Below, piece by piece: positions 54,556-63,897 of a stretch of 64,000 nucleotides of DNA. How positions within the stretch are numbered: the stretch's first letter is position 1; each line of letters opens with the position of its first letter. The position numbers and the translations under genes are program-made. Location: contig NZ_BCWB01000033.1 in the NCBI RefSeq assembly GCF_001592045.1, forward strand, positions 116,768-180,767. The letters run 5' to 3'. A model generated the notes under the pieces. That model had not been told where the DNA came from. It worked only from the letters and a program-made list of their open reading frames with translations, and did no database searches. The DNA comes from Thermobifida fusca NBRC 14071 = JCM 3263. Its GTDB lineage: Bacteria > Actinomycetota > Actinomycetes > Streptosporangiales > Streptosporangiaceae.

Positions 54556-55344
54556 ATGCGCATCGATATCATCACGATCTTCCCCGACTACTTCACCCCG
54601 CTCGACCTGTCCCTGATCGGCAAGGCACGCCGTTCCGGGCTGATCGACGTGCGCCTCCACGACCTGCGGCGGTGGACCTACGACCGGCACCACACCGTGG
54701 ACGACACCCCGTACGGGGGCGGGCCCGGCATGGTGATGAAACCGGAGCCGTGGGGGGAGGCGCTGGATGAGATCACCGCTGACGCGGACGCGGGGACTCC
54801 CCGGCTGATCCTGCCGACGCCGAGCGGACTGCCTTTCACCCAGCAGGACGCGGTCCGGTTGGCGAAGGAGCCTTGGCTGATTTTCGCGTGCGGGCGCTAC
54901 GAGGGTATTGACGCGCGGGTGGCGGTGGATGCGGCCCAGCGCATGCCGGTCGAGGAGCTCAGCATCGGCGACTATGTGCTCAACGGGGGCGAGGTCGCGA
55001 CGCTGGTGATCGTGGAGGCGATCTCCCGGCTGCTGCCCGGCGTCCTCGGCAATGTGGAGTCCATCACGCAGGACTCGTTCGCGCCGGGGACGATGGACAA
55101 TCTGGTAGAGGGACCGGTCTACACTAAGCCTCCGGTCTGGCGCGGCCACGAGGTGCCGCCGATACTGCTGTCCGGGCACCACGCGGCGATCGACCGCTGG
55201 CGGCGCGACGAGGCCCTGCGCAAGACCGCCCGCAACCGTCCCGACCTGATCAGGCGCCTGGACCCGGAGAGCCTTGACAAGCGGGACCGCGAGGTCCTTG
55301 CAGAGGTGGGGTTACAGGAGACCTCGGAACCTGTGGCAGACTAG
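54556..55344 (+). CDS. trmD: tRNA (guanine(37)-N1)-methyltransferase
   Basis: A SPOUT-class enzyme that methylates G37 next to the anticodon to prevent frameshifting. The 262 residues include [30 protein letters not shown], the knot motifs [10 protein letters not shown] and [17 protein letters not shown], and [16 protein letters not shown] start at 54556, preceded by no clear ribosome site but fixed by homology. Confidence 0.96.
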   Translation: MRIDIITIFPDYFTPLDLSLIGKARRSGLIDVRLHDLRRWTYDRHHTVDDTPYGGGPGMVMKPEPWGEALDEITADADAGTPRLILPTPSGLPFTQQDAVRLAKEPWLIFACGRYEGIDARVAVDAAQRMPVEELSIGDYVLNGGEVATLVIVEAISRLLPGVLGNVESITQDSFAPGTMDNLVEGPVYTKPPVWRGHEVPPILLSGHHAAIDRWRRDEALRKTARNRPDLIRRLDPESLDKRDREVLAEVGLQETSEPVAD

Positions 55345-55507
55345 GAAGGGTTGTCCCTGACAGCCGATCTGTGTCGGCGTTCCGTGAGCCCTAGGGTTTC
55401 CTCACAGGGATCGGGCTCGGGTAGCAGGGGCGACATTTCCACCCAGCAATCCGCCCGCGCGAGCGCAACCCGTCGGCGCGGCGCGCTGTCGATGAGGAAC
55501 CGCTGAG

Positions 55508-55852
55508 ATGCACACCGCCATTCAGGAGCTTGAGAAAGCCCAGTTGCGCTCCGACGTGCCCGACTTCCGTCCGGGCGACACGCTGAACGTCCACGTTCGG
55601 GTCACTGAGGGCAACCGGACTCGGATCCAGGTCTTCAAGGGTGTGGTGATCCGGCGGCAGGGGTCGGGGATCCGCGAGACCTTTACCGTCCGCAAGATCA
55701 GCTACGCCGTGGGCGTGGAGCGGACGTTCCCGGTGCACAGCCCGGTGATTGAGAAGATCGAGGTTGTCTCCCGCGGCCGGGTCCGCCGTGCCAAGCTCTA
55801 CTACCTGCGCAACCTGCGCGGTAAGGCCGCCCGGATCCGCGAGCGCCGCTAG
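55508..55852 (+). CDS. rplS: 50S ribosomal protein L19
   Basis: A 114-residue protein at the 30S-50S interface. Family text: [44 protein letters not shown] and [27 protein letters not shown] start. It is separated from trmD by 163 bases, so it may have its own promoter or leader. Confidence 0.96.
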   Translation: MHTAIQELEKAQLRSDVPDFRPGDTLNVHVRVTEGNRTRIQVFKGVVIRRQGSGIRETFTVRKISYAVGVERTFPVHSPVIEKIEVVSRGRVRRAKLYYLRNLRGKAARIRERR

Positions 55853-55950
55853 TCGGTCCGTGCGGTGCCGCGACAGCGGCGGGGTGGTGCCCGCGAGTCA
55901 CGGCATCGCTAGCGGCGGAAGTCGTTGCGCTCGGCTAGGCTTCAGATTCG

Positions 55951-56967
55951 ATGAGCAACGACGAACGGTCTGGCCCAGCCAGGAACGACGACACAAACGA
56001 CGCTGTCGGCCGTCCCGCTGCAGGTGATCCGGTCGACACCCCGGGCTCCCCCGTGCCTGCGCACGGGGGAGCCGACGTGCTTTCCGAAAGGGCAGCCGCA
56101 GGGCGCGACGACACCGCAAAGAATTCGGATGACACCATGAACGCGAAAAAGAAGGGCGAAGAGAACCAGGGATCCTTCTGGAAGGAACTCCCCATCTTGA
56201 TCGTGATCGCCCTAGTGTTGGCGTTCGTCATCCAAAGGTGGGTAGTCCAGCCCTTCCACATCCCGTCCCGGTCGATGGAAGAGACGCTCATGGTGGGCGA
56301 CCGGGTGCTGGTGAACAAGCTGGTCTACCAGTTCCGCGACATCGAGCGCGGCGACGTCATTGTCTTCAACGGCGGTGGAAGCTGGGACGAGGGCAGCGAC
56401 GTTGTCGTTCCTTCAGGCGGCAACCCGATTTCGCGGTTCTTCACCTGGGTCGGCCAGCAGATGGGGGCCGCTCCCACCGGCAAGGACTACATCAAACGGG
56501 TGATCGGTCTGCCCGGCGACACCGTGGAATGCTGCGATGAGCAGAACCGGCTCATGGTCAACGGGGTGCCGCTGGACGAGGACTACCTCTACCCGGACAG
56601 TCTCGCTACGCACCAGGAGTTCGGCCCGGTCACGGTTCCGGAAGGCCACCTGTGGGTGATGGGCGACCACCGCGCCATCTCCTACGACTCCCGTATGCAC
56701 CAGAGCGACAACGGGGGCGGCAGCATCCCCGAGGAGTCGGTGGTCGGCCACGCGTTCGTCATCGTCTGGCCGCCGGAGAACATCGGGCTGCTTTCGTCGC
56801 CGGACACGTTCGCTGAGCTCAACGAGAACAGCAAAGTCGCAGACCAGGCTGCAGCAGCGCTCCCCTTGGCACTGGGGCTCGCCGGTGCAGTCCCCGTGCA
56901 CCTGCTGGGACGGGGTGTGATCCGCAGGTGGCGGAGCGGCGGAGCAGACGGGCATTGCCAGAACTAG
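55951..56967 (+). CDS. lepB: Signal peptidase I
   Basis: Removes signal peptides from exported proteins. The 338 residues start with a long acidic cytosolic tail (1-74), then one membrane helix (about 79-96), the catalytic Ser108 in PSRSM, the general-base Lys182 in KRVIGLPGD, the conserved GDHRAISYDSR, and a second hydrophobic segment near the C-terminus (about 303-322). In Streptomyces four such genes follow rplS; here there is only one. ATG start at 55951. Confidence 0.95.
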   Translation: MSNDERSGPARNDDTNDAVGRPAAGDPVDTPGSPVPAHGGADVLSERAAAGRDDTAKNSDDTMNAKKKGEENQGSFWKELPILIVIALVLAFVIQRWVVQPFHIPSRSMEETLMVGDRVLVNKLVYQFRDIERGDVIVFNGGGSWDEGSDVVVPSGGNPISRFFTWVGQQMGAAPTGKDYIKRVIGLPGDTVECCDEQNRLMVNGVPLDEDYLYPDSLATHQEFGPVTVPEGHLWVMGDHRAISYDSRMHQSDNGGGSIPEESVVGHAFVIVWPPENIGLLSSPDTFAELNENSKVADQAAAALPLALGLAGAVPVHLLGRGVIRRWRSGGADGHCQN

Positions 56968-57112
56968 CTGCGGGTAGTTGACATGTGCCTCACTATGGTG
57001 CTGTGGGTGTATTTCCGTTCACCGCAGTGATGAGGCATATGCGTCCCGCGGCGTGACCGATAAGGGGGTCGGGTCACCGTACCGGAACGGCACAACGAAA
57101 GCGAGCTGTGTG

Positions 57113-57436
57113 ATGAGTTCTGAGGACCTGGAAAAATACGAAGCCGAGATGGAGCTCCAGCTCTACCGCGAGTACCGGGACGTCGTCGGACTGTTCAGCT
57201 ACGTGGTGGAGACTGAGCGCCGCTTCTACCTGACCAACCACGTGGACCTGCAGCCGCGTTCCGCCGAGAACGGCGAAATGTACTTTGAGGTCACCATGCG
57301 GGACGCCTGGGTTTGGGACATGTATCGGCCGGCCAGGTTCGTCAAGAACGTCCGGGTGGTGACCTTCAAGGACGTCAACATCGAAGAGATCACCAAGACC
57401 GACTTGGAGATCCCGCCGCACCATCCCGGGGACTGA
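57113..57436 (+). CDS. DUF2469 conserved actinobacterial protein
   Basis: A 107-residue acidic protein of the strongly conserved DUF2469 family (MSSEDLEKYEAEMELQLYREYRDVVGLFSYVVETERRFYL, VRVVTFKDVNIEEI). It is nearly always found between lepB and yraN in actinobacteria. Function unknown. The ATG at 57113 matches homologues; the longer frame to 56978 lacks support. Confidence 0.9.
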   Translation: MSSEDLEKYEAEMELQLYREYRDVVGLFSYVVETERRFYLTNHVDLQPRSAENGEMYFEVTMRDAWVWDMYRPARFVKNVRVVTFKDVNIEEITKTDLEIPPHHPGD

Positions 57437-57655
57437 GCTGGCGTTCGCGGTTGCCCCCCTCTCCCGCGAAACCGTGGACATGACCGCCGTCGTGCGGCCT
57501 CCTGGGCAGGCAGCAAGGACGCATCACCTCGGAATTGCTCCGATGATGGGAAGACCCCCTCACCAGGTCGGGAACGGCGACACCCCGTGAGGACCTGCAG
57601 CGGGGCTGTGCGGCGCACGGCACGCCTACCCCGCCTGGTCACTGGTACGTGACGG

Positions 57656-57664
57656 TTGTCCACA
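57656..57664 (+). promoter_or_regulatory. Single DnaA-box-like site TTGTCCACA
   Basis: An exact match to the actinobacterial DnaA box, in the gap before yraN. A lone 9-mer can occur by chance; no cluster was found nearby. Confidence 0.35.
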
Positions 57665-57719
57665 GCTGAAGAAAGCTCACGCTACGCCCCGTGCTCGTCC
57701 ACCACCGTAGCTGGGGGAG

Positions 57720-58103
57720 GTGGTGCGGGTGCGCACACGAGCACGGTTGGCGGACCAACGCCGTACATTGGGCCAGCGCGGCGAGGAGCTTGCCGCGCGC
57801 TATCTGACCCGGCACGGGATGCGCGTCCTCCAGCGCAACTGGCGGTGCCGTGACGGCGAGATCGACATTCTCGCCCGCCAGGACCGCACTCTCGTGGTGG
57901 TGGAAGTGAAGACCCGGGCGGGGAGACGCTTCGGTACCCCGCTCGAAGCAGTGGACGAGACGAAACGCGCCCGGCTGCGCGCTCTGGGATACCGCTGGGC
58001 GCGGGACCACGGCTGCTCCGCCCGGATCCGGGTGGACGTGGTGGGGATCCTCGTACTCCCCGGCAACCAGTGGTTCCTCCGCCACCAGCGGGGGGTGGCG
58101 TAG
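57720..58103 (+). CDS. yraN: YraN family (UPF0102) nuclease-like protein
   Basis: A 127-residue protein with a PD-(D/E)XK-like nuclease core: [21 protein letters not shown]. The family sits beside comM and dprA and is suspected to act on DNA, but no activity is established. Three GTG codons (57720, 57723, 57729) could start it; GGGGGAGG at 57713-57719 fits 57729 best, so the true protein may be three residues shorter. Confidence 0.88.
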
Positions 58104-58105
58104 CG

Positions 58106-59650
58106 ATGGCGCTCGCCCGCACCCGTTCTGTAGCCCTGCTCGGGGTGGAAGGCTACGGCATCGACGTTGAAGCCCACATTGGGACCGGCAAACCCGGGCT
58201 GACACTCGTGGGCCTGCCGGATGCCGCGCTACGGGAGGCCCGCGACCGGATCAGGGCCGCGATCGTCAACAGCGGCGAGCACTGGCCGGAAACCCACATC
58301 ACGGTCAGCCTGTCCCCCGCCAGCCTGCCGAAACGCGGCAGCGGCTTCGATTTGAGCATCGCGGTGGCGATCCTCGCGGCCAGCGGCGTCGTCCCCGCAG
58401 CAAAGGTCCAAAAGACCGTGTTCCTGGCGGAGTTGAGCCTGGACGGGCGGACCCGCCCTATCCACGGGATCCTCCCCATGGTGCTGGCCGAGACCGTGCA
58501 CGGCTGCCGCACGTTCGTGGTGGCGCGGGCCAACGCAGCGGAGGCCCGGCTAGTAGGTGAAGCCGACGTCCACGCCCTGGGGTCGCTCGCCGAAGTCGTC
58601 CAGTGGCTCCGAGGCGAACCCGTCGAGGCCACCGAGCCAGCCGACACCGAGGAGCAGGCCAGTGCCCTACCAGAGTCCCGGGAGGGCACGGCCGGGCCGC
58701 GCCCCGACCTCGCCGACGTGCTAGGCCAGCCCGTGGCCCGCAAAGCAGCGGAGATCGCCGCGGCCGGGGGACACAACCTTTTCCTGCTGGGGCCGCCGGG
58801 CAGCGGCAAAAGCCTGCTCGCGGAACGCATTCCCACGATCATGCCCCGTTTGGAACGCGAGGAGGCGCTCGAAGTCACCGCGATCCACTCGGTAGCGGGC
58901 AGCCTGCCCCCGGACAAGCCGCTGATCACCCGGCCGCCGTTCTGCGCCCCGCACCACACGGCGACCCGCGCCGCCATCATCGGCGGCGGCAGCAGCATGC
59001 TGCGGCCGGGCGCGGTGAGCCTCGCCCATCGTGGACTGCTGTTCTTGGACGAGGCCCCCGAATTCGCCCGGGGAGTGTTGGACTGCCTGCGCCAGCCGTT
59101 GGAGAACGGGGAGGTGACGGTGGCGCGCGCCGCCGCCACCGCCCGGTTTCCCGCCCGTTTTCTGCTGGTCATGGCGGCGAATCCGTGCCCGTGCGGCACG
59201 TCGGGCCCCCGGTGCGTGTGCCCGTCGGCGGCCCGTCGCCGCTATCTCGGCCGCCTGTCGGGGCCGCTGCTGGACCGGGTCGATCTCAAAGTGGAGCTGC
59301 ACCCGGTGTCCCGCGCCGAGCTGCTCGCCGACCAGGCGTTCGTGGAGTCTTCCGCCATGGTTGCCGAGCGGGTCGCCCAAGCCCGGGAGCGGGCAGCGTC
59401 CCGCCTGCAGGGAACCCCGTGGTCGTGCAACGCGGTAGTGCCAGGGACGGAACTGCGCCGCCGCTTCCCGCCGCAGCCGGAAGCGCTGCGCGTGCTCGGC
59501 GAAGCCATGGACCGGGGCACGTTGAGCGCCCGCGGCGCCGACCGGGTCCTCAAACTGGCGTGGACGATCGCCGACCTGGCAGACAAAGACCGGCCCACTG
59601 CCGAAGAGGTCGGGTATGCGCTCGCCTTGTGGACGGGGAGCGCCCAGTGA
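58106..59650 (+). CDS. comM: YifB/ComM family Mg-chelatase-like AAA+ ATPase
   Basis: A 514-residue AAA+ protein. ComM in naturally competent bacteria is a branch-migration helicase that widens the joint during DNA uptake. It has the N-terminal ChlI domain (1-125, VALLGVEGYGIDVEAHIG), Walker A GPPGSGKSLLAERIP, Walker B LLFLDEAPEF, and a C-terminal Mg-chelatase domain with ANPCPCG. ATG start three bases after the yraN stop; its own stop overlaps dprA. Confidence 0.92.
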   Translation: MALARTRSVALLGVEGYGIDVEAHIGTGKPGLTLVGLPDAALREARDRIRAAIVNSGEHWPETHITVSLSPASLPKRGSGFDLSIAVAILAASGVVPAAKVQKTVFLAELSLDGRTRPIHGILPMVLAETVHGCRTFVVARANAAEARLVGEADVHALGSLAEVVQWLRGEPVEATEPADTEEQASALPESREGTAGPRPDLADVLGQPVARKAAEIAAAGGHNLFLLGPPGSGKSLLAERIPTIMPRLEREEALEVTAIHSVAGSLPPDKPLITRPPFCAPHHTATRAAIIGGGSSMLRPGAVSLAHRGLLFLDEAPEFARGVLDCLRQPLENGEVTVARAAATARFPARFLLVMAANPCPCGTSGPRCVCPSAARRRYLGRLSGPLLDRVDLKVELHPVSRAELLADQAFVESSAMVAERVAQARERAASRLQGTPWSCNAVVPGTELRRRFPPQPEALRVLGEAMDRGTLSARGADRVLKLAWTIADLADKDRPTAEEVGYALALWTGSAQ

Positions 59651-60831
59651 CCCCGGCGGAACAGCCGCAAGCAGCATGCTCGGCGGGGGAGGCGGCAGCC
59701 CGGGCCGGGTGGAGCGCAGTCGCTGAACCGGGGGATCCGGTGCTTGACGCGCTGCTGCGCACGTATTCTGCCGCACAGGCATGGGAGGCAGTGCGTGCAG
59801 GAACACCGCTCCCGCTGCCCGGCACGGCGGTGAGCACGACGGCCTACCGCCGATGGGAACGGTGGCAGGCCTGCGCCCGTGACACCGACGTCGATGGGAT
59901 GCTCACCCGCGCCGGGGAGCTCGGTATCCGCCTGGTCGTGCCGGGGGATCCCGAGTGGCCGAGCCAGCTCGACTTGCTCGCGGAACGCCGCCCGTACGCG
60001 CTGTGGGTTCGCGGTACGCACGACTTGCGGAACGCGTGCCTGCGCTCGGTGTCCATCGTAGGGTCGCGGGCCGCGTCCGCCTACGGGCTCCACGTGGCGG
60101 TGGAGATGGCTGCGACACTGGCCCACCACGGCTGGTGTGTGGTGTCGGGCGGAGCGTACGGCATTGACGGGGCAGCCCACCGGGGCGCGCTGAGCGGGGA
60201 CGCGGCCACGGTGGCTGTCTTAGCGTGCGGGGTGGACCTGGCCTATCCGAAAGGGCACGAGCAGCTTTTCGCGGAGGTCGTCAACCACGGGGTGGTGGTG
60301 AGCGAGTATCCCCCGGGTACTGCGCCGACCCGTCACGCTTTCCTGGTGCGTAACCGGCTGATTGCCGCGCTCACCCCGGGAACGGTGGTGGTCGAGGCCG
60401 GGCAGCGCAGCGGGGCGATGAACACGGCCGCGCACGCCCAGGAGCTGGGCCGCACGCTGATGGCGGTGCCCGGACCGGTCACTTCGGCGCTGTCAGCGGG
60501 ATGCCACCGCCTGCTCCGCGACTACCAGGCGGTGTGCGTGACCGGTGCCCGCGACGTCATGGAACAGCTCAGTCCGCTGGGCGCAGCGGAGGGCGACAGC
60601 AGCGGGGGAGTCCAGGTGAGTGCCGACCTGCTTGACGACACTGCACAACGCGTGCTGGGCGCGTTGCCGGAGCGGGGCAGCGCGGGCGTGGCGCGGATCG
60701 CGGCAGCCAGCGGGCTGGGCCCGGACGCGGCGCTGCGGCAGCTCGGCCTGCTCGCCGCCGCGGGGCATGTGGAACGTACCCCCACAGGGTGGCGGCGACG
60801 AATCCCCGGTGCACGTCGGCCCCGCGGATAG
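59647..60831 (+). CDS. dprA: DNA-processing protein DprA
   Basis: A 394-residue protein that in competent bacteria loads RecA on incoming single-stranded DNA; in others its role is unclear. The Rossmann-like core has VSIVGSRAASAYG and VVSGGAYGIDGAAHRGAL with the phosphate loop, followed by PPGTAPTRHAFLVRNRLIAAL and a C-terminal winged-helix (about 335-390). The GTG at 59647 overlaps the comM stop (GTGA); the longer upstream frame is a shadow of comM. Confidence 0.93.
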   Translation: MTPAEQPQAACSAGEAAARAGWSAVAEPGDPVLDALLRTYSAAQAWEAVRAGTPLPLPGTAVSTTAYRRWERWQACARDTDVDGMLTRAGELGIRLVVPGDPEWPSQLDLLAERRPYALWVRGTHDLRNACLRSVSIVGSRAASAYGLHVAVEMAATLAHHGWCVVSGGAYGIDGAAHRGALSGDAATVAVLACGVDLAYPKGHEQLFAEVVNHGVVVSEYPPGTAPTRHAFLVRNRLIAALTPGTVVVEAGQRSGAMNTAAHAQELGRTLMAVPGPVTSALSAGCHRLLRDYQAVCVTGARDVMEQLSPLGAAEGDSSGGVQVSADLLDDTAQRVLGALPERGSAGVARIAAASGLGPDAALRQLGLLAAAGHVERTPTGWRRRIPGARRPRG

Positions 60832-61040
60832 CGCACCGGGGCAGCCAGGAATCTCCGCGTACCTTTCTCCCCCTGGTGCTGCTCTCCTGTTGTTCCGCCA
60901 TTCCGCAGCGGCCTGTCTTCGGGTTATTTCCTCAGCGGGAGGGGAGCCGGGTGAGTAAAAGCCGGGAAAGGTGAGGATATGCGCTCGGCATGCAGGTATT
61001 CTCTGGAGCTTTTGTTCTGCCCTATGGCAAAATTTCAGTC

Positions 61041-61703
61041 ATGTCGTGGAAGCAGATCAGAAAACGCCAAGAGACCGAACGTCTCGGGCCGCTCAGACTC
61101 TACCGGGATGACCTGGAAGCTATCGCTAAGACATTGGATGAATTCGGTGACTTGGAGATCACCGTCAACGGAGAAGTGCGGTGCAGCGATCCCGGGGGAT
61201 TCGCTGAACTCGGCAACCAGCTCCCCGAACGGCTCGAGAGCGTGGTGATGGAGGCCGCTGCAGGTGAGGCCATGGTCAGAGTCGAGCTGGGCCAAGGGGC
61301 AAAGATAGAGGTCATCGAGCCTGGGCTGGCAGCTCGAGGGGCGCAGGCAAGGATCAAGGAGATCTGTGCTCCTCGTGTTGTCCGGCGCGGGTGGAGGATT
61401 TTCCTCTATTTCTTGCTCTTCGTGGTATTCGCCTTGTTGAGTCCTCTGCTTAAAGAGCAGCTAAGCTCTTCTCAGTGGACCGTGCTGTTTTCTGTTGTTC
61501 TCGCTATTTTTGCGTTTTTCTCTCTGGCTGATATAGCCATCATGGAGAAGAACAAGCTTGAGGACGTCATCCTCAATGTGCCCAGATCGGAACGCCCTCC
61601 CTTCATAGAGCGGCTTTTCGCTGACCGCGGCGTGTCTGCTTTCTGGACGCTGGTCGGCGGGGTGATCGGCTACCTCGCCAATCAGATTCCGGGATGGGGA
61701 TAG
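61041..61703 (+). CDS. Unknown membrane protein, low GC
   Basis: A 220-residue protein I do not recognise. Residues 1-120 are soluble and mixed-charge (KQIRKRQETERLGPLRLYRDD, ITVNGEVRCSDPGGFAEL). Two hydrophobic helices follow at about 120-136 and 145-164, then a linker and a third hydrophobic stretch near the C-terminus (ALWTLVGGVIGYL-like). The DNA is visibly poorer in GC than its neighbours and uses more A/T-ending codons. The start is uncertain: the ATG at 61041 has no ribosome site; 60990 in the same frame is possible, while GAAAGGTGAGGAT at 60965-60977 best serves an ATG at 60979 in another frame. Confidence 0.62.
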   Translation: MSWKQIRKRQETERLGPLRLYRDDLEAIAKTLDEFGDLEITVNGEVRCSDPGGFAELGNQLPERLESVVMEAAAGEAMVRVELGQGAKIEVIEPGLAARGAQARIKEICAPRVVRRGWRIFLYFLLFVVFALLSPLLKEQLSSSQWTVLFSVVLAIFAFFSLADIAIMEKNKLEDVILNVPRSERPPFIERLFADRGVSAFWTLVGGVIGYLANQIPGWG

Positions 61704-61929
61704 GGCACGCGACGGGTGTTCTTTCCCACGGCAGAATTCCCTCGCCTGACCGCGGCTGCTGTGCCGCGCACGTTGGCTTTCCACTGGCCCAGCCTGCGCA
61801 GCCACGGGCGGTTCTCCGGCTTTGCTGCCGCACCCTCTCCACGGTCGAGGCTTACTCCACCACCGAAGAACAGGCGCCCTGCTGACGGAATCCCCGGTTG
61901 GCGCCGTCCTCGTGGGTAGGGTGCTGAGC

Positions 61930-62304
61930 GTGAGCAGGTATTCCAGTCCCGTCCGGCTCGCCGAAGGACCGCTGATTTTCGTCTCCGGGCAGGTGCCCGA
62001 GGCTGCGGACGGCAGTGTGGCCGAAGGCGATGCGATCGCGCAGACCCGGCAAGTCTTCGCGAACCTCAAAGCCGCCTTGGCCCCGTACGGCGCGGACCTG
62101 CGCCACGTCGTCAAACTCACCTACTATCTGCGCCACATCGCCGACTTGCCCGCGCTGCACCTCGTTTTAGACGAAGAACTGGTCTACGAACCCCGCCCCG
62201 CGGGAACCCTGGTGGAGAGCAGCGGACTGGTGGATCCCCGCTACCTGGTGGAAATCGACGCGGTGGCGGTCCAACCGGCCCCGTCCACGGACACCGCGTC
62301 CTAA
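61930..62304 (+). CDS. RidA/YjgF family protein
   Basis: A 124-residue member of the Rid family, whose archetype hydrolyses reactive enamine/imine intermediates. Features: RLAEGPLIFVSGQVPEAADGSV, AQTRQVFANLKAALAPYGADLRHVVKLTYYL and a C-terminal YLVEIDAVAVQ. The arginine typical of active RidA (in the R-P-TLVE region, here RPAGTLVES) is present. The GTG at 61930 (AGG nine bases upstream) was chosen; GTG 61921 is an alternative. Confidence 0.85.
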   Translation: MSRYSSPVRLAEGPLIFVSGQVPEAADGSVAEGDAIAQTRQVFANLKAALAPYGADLRHVVKLTYYLRHIADLPALHLVLDEELVYEPRPAGTLVESSGLVDPRYLVEIDAVAVQPAPSTDTAS

Positions 62305-62375
62305 CGCCCCTGGCCGCGCAACAGACCGGCGAAGACCCGGTTTCCTCCCGCAGTGCAGCCGGAAAGCTGGTGGTG

Positions 62376-63287
62376 ATGACCGACTCTCCCACGACAGCGG
62401 ACACCGCGCGCATCCTCGCCGAATTCGACCGGCATCTGCGCGTGGAACGCGGCTGTTCGCCACACACGGTGCGCGCCTATCTCACCGACGTGCGCAGCCT
62501 GCTGGACTATCTCGCGGACACGGGCGCAGGAGGCCTGGAGGACCTCGATCTGGCAACGCTCCGCGGCTGGCTAGGGACACTCCACGACGCGGGGGCGAGC
62601 CGGGCCACGATGGCGCGGCGCACCGCCGCGGCACGGGTCTTCACCGCCTACCTGCACCGCAGTGGACGGCTCGCCACCGACCCAGGGCTGCGGCTGGCCA
62701 CGCCGCGGCGGCACCGCCGCCTGCCCGCCGTCCTCGACGAGGACCAAGCCGCCCGCGTGTGCGCAGCCGCCCGTGACGGGGAGGAATCACCGCTCGTGCT
62801 GCGCCGCAGCGCCGTGGTGGAAGTCCTCTACAGCACTGCGATCCGGGTTGCGGAACTGTGCGGGCTGGACCTTGACGACGTGGACTGGGAACGGCACACC
62901 CTGCGGGTGCTCGGCAAAGGCGGCCGGGAACGAGTGGTGCCCATCGGGGTTCCCGCGCTCGACGCTGTCGACCGGTGGCTGCGGGACGGCCGCCCCCAGT
63001 GGGCGACCGCGCACAGCGGTCGCGCCCTTTTTCTGGGGGCCCGCGGCGGCAGGCTGGGGGAGCGCACCGCCCGCCGCGACGTCTACGCCGCCACCGCGGC
63101 GGTGGCGCGCACCGGTCCGCACGGGCTGCGGCACAGCGCCGCCACCCATCTGCTCAACGGGGGTGCTGACCTGCGCAGCGTGCAGGAGATCCTCGGCCAT
63201 GCGTCGCTGGCGAGCACCCAGATCTACACGCACGTCTCTATCGGGCGGCTGGCCAGCGTCTACCAGCAGGCCCATCCGCGGGCGTGA
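62376..63287 (+). CDS. xerC: Tyrosine recombinase XerC-like
   Basis: A 303-residue phage-integrase-family recombinase, most likely the chromosome dimer resolution XerC. The N-terminal SAM-like core-binding domain (about 10-100) is followed by the catalytic domain with R157 (STAIRVAELCGL), K181 (GKGGRERVV), H249 and R252 (HGLRHSAATHLL), H275 (LGHAS) and Y284 (IYTHV). The ATG at 62376 has GGAAAG nine bases upstream; GTG 62370 would be too close to it. The 3' half is overlapped on the other strand by the open frame of the M23 gene. Confidence 0.92.
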   Translation: MTDSPTTADTARILAEFDRHLRVERGCSPHTVRAYLTDVRSLLDYLADTGAGGLEDLDLATLRGWLGTLHDAGASRATMARRTAAARVFTAYLHRSGRLATDPGLRLATPRRHRRLPAVLDEDQAARVCAAARDGEESPLVLRRSAVVEVLYSTAIRVAELCGLDLDDVDWERHTLRVLGKGGRERVVPIGVPALDAVDRWLRDGRPQWATAHSGRALFLGARGGRLGERTARRDVYAATAAVARTGPHGLRHSAATHLLNGGADLRSVQEILGHASLASTQIYTHVSIGRLASVYQQAHPRA

Positions 63288-63791
63288 TAGGTCGCAGGTG
63301 AGGGGGAGCAGCCGCACAGCCGCTTCCCCGAGCAGGGAGAGCGGGTCCATGTAGTCGCGGCCGAGCAGCAGCCCCCAGTGCAGGCAGGGCCGCGGAGCGC
63401 AGTGGCGGGGATGCTCGGCCAGGTGTCCGATCGGCTGCCCGGCGTGGACTTCCTCACCTTTGCGGACGAGTGGCGCCACCGGAAGATACGTGGTGCGCAG
63501 CGTGCCGTGGACGACGGTCACTACCGGGACCCCGCCCACGGTTCCGGCGAAACCCACCCGGCCCGCTCCCGCGGCGAGCACGGGATCCCCCGGCTCCGCG
63601 GCGAGGTCGACCCCGCGGTGGCCAGCAAGCCAGCGCTGCGCGGGCGGGTCGAAGGCTCGCAGCACTACGGGGGTGCCGGACAGCGGCCACGTCCACGGGC
63701 CGGTGTCGGCCGCGGCATGGCGAGCCGGGACGGCTGCGACCGCTAGAGGCAGCAGAACAGTGGGCACGAGCACGCGGAGCAGTACAGACAT
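62787..63791 (-). CDS. M23 (LytM-like) peptidase with run-on C-terminus antisense to xerC
   Basis: An exported M23/peptidase-family protein: signal peptide 1-28, then a LytM-type domain (about 33-155) with zinc motif HRGVD (H59, D63) and LHWG (H138), where the usual HxH is changed to C-L-H. The domain appears complete by residue 164, the length seen in relatives, but no stop occurs and the frame continues for about 166 more codons opposite xerC. The ATG at 63791 starts a good signal peptide. In relatives this gene sits between xerC-like genes and rpsB. Confidence 0.72.
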   Translation of the reverse strand: MSVLLRVLVPTVLLPLAVAAVPARHAAADTGPWTWPLSGTPVVLRAFDPPAQRWLAGHRGVDLAAEPGDPVLAAGAGRVGFAGTVGGVPVVTVVHGTLRTTYLPVAPLVRKGEEVHAGQPIGHLAEHPRHCAPRPCLHWGLLLGRDYMDPLSLLGEAAVRLLPLTCDLSRPRMGLLVDAGQPPDRDVRVDLGARQRRMAEDLLHAAQVSTPVEQMGGGAVPQPVRTGARHRRGGGVDVAAGGALPQPAAAGPQKKGATAVRGRPLGAAVPQPPVDSVERGNPDGHHSFPAAFAEHPQGVPFPVHVVKVQPAQFRNPDRSAVEDFHHGAAAQHER

Positions 63792-63897
63792 GGCTCCAGC
63801 GTGGGGGATCGTTTCGGGACGGCGAGCAGTGGACTGCGCGCCTGTGGACAGACGCGGAGGCGCGCCATGCAGCAACGCGCCCGGCCCGACGGAGGGC

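Noticed and set aside
57656..57664. Replication origin near the DnaA-box-like site
   Set aside because: Only one 9-mer; no cluster, no dnaA/dnaN genes and no AT-rich unwinding region.
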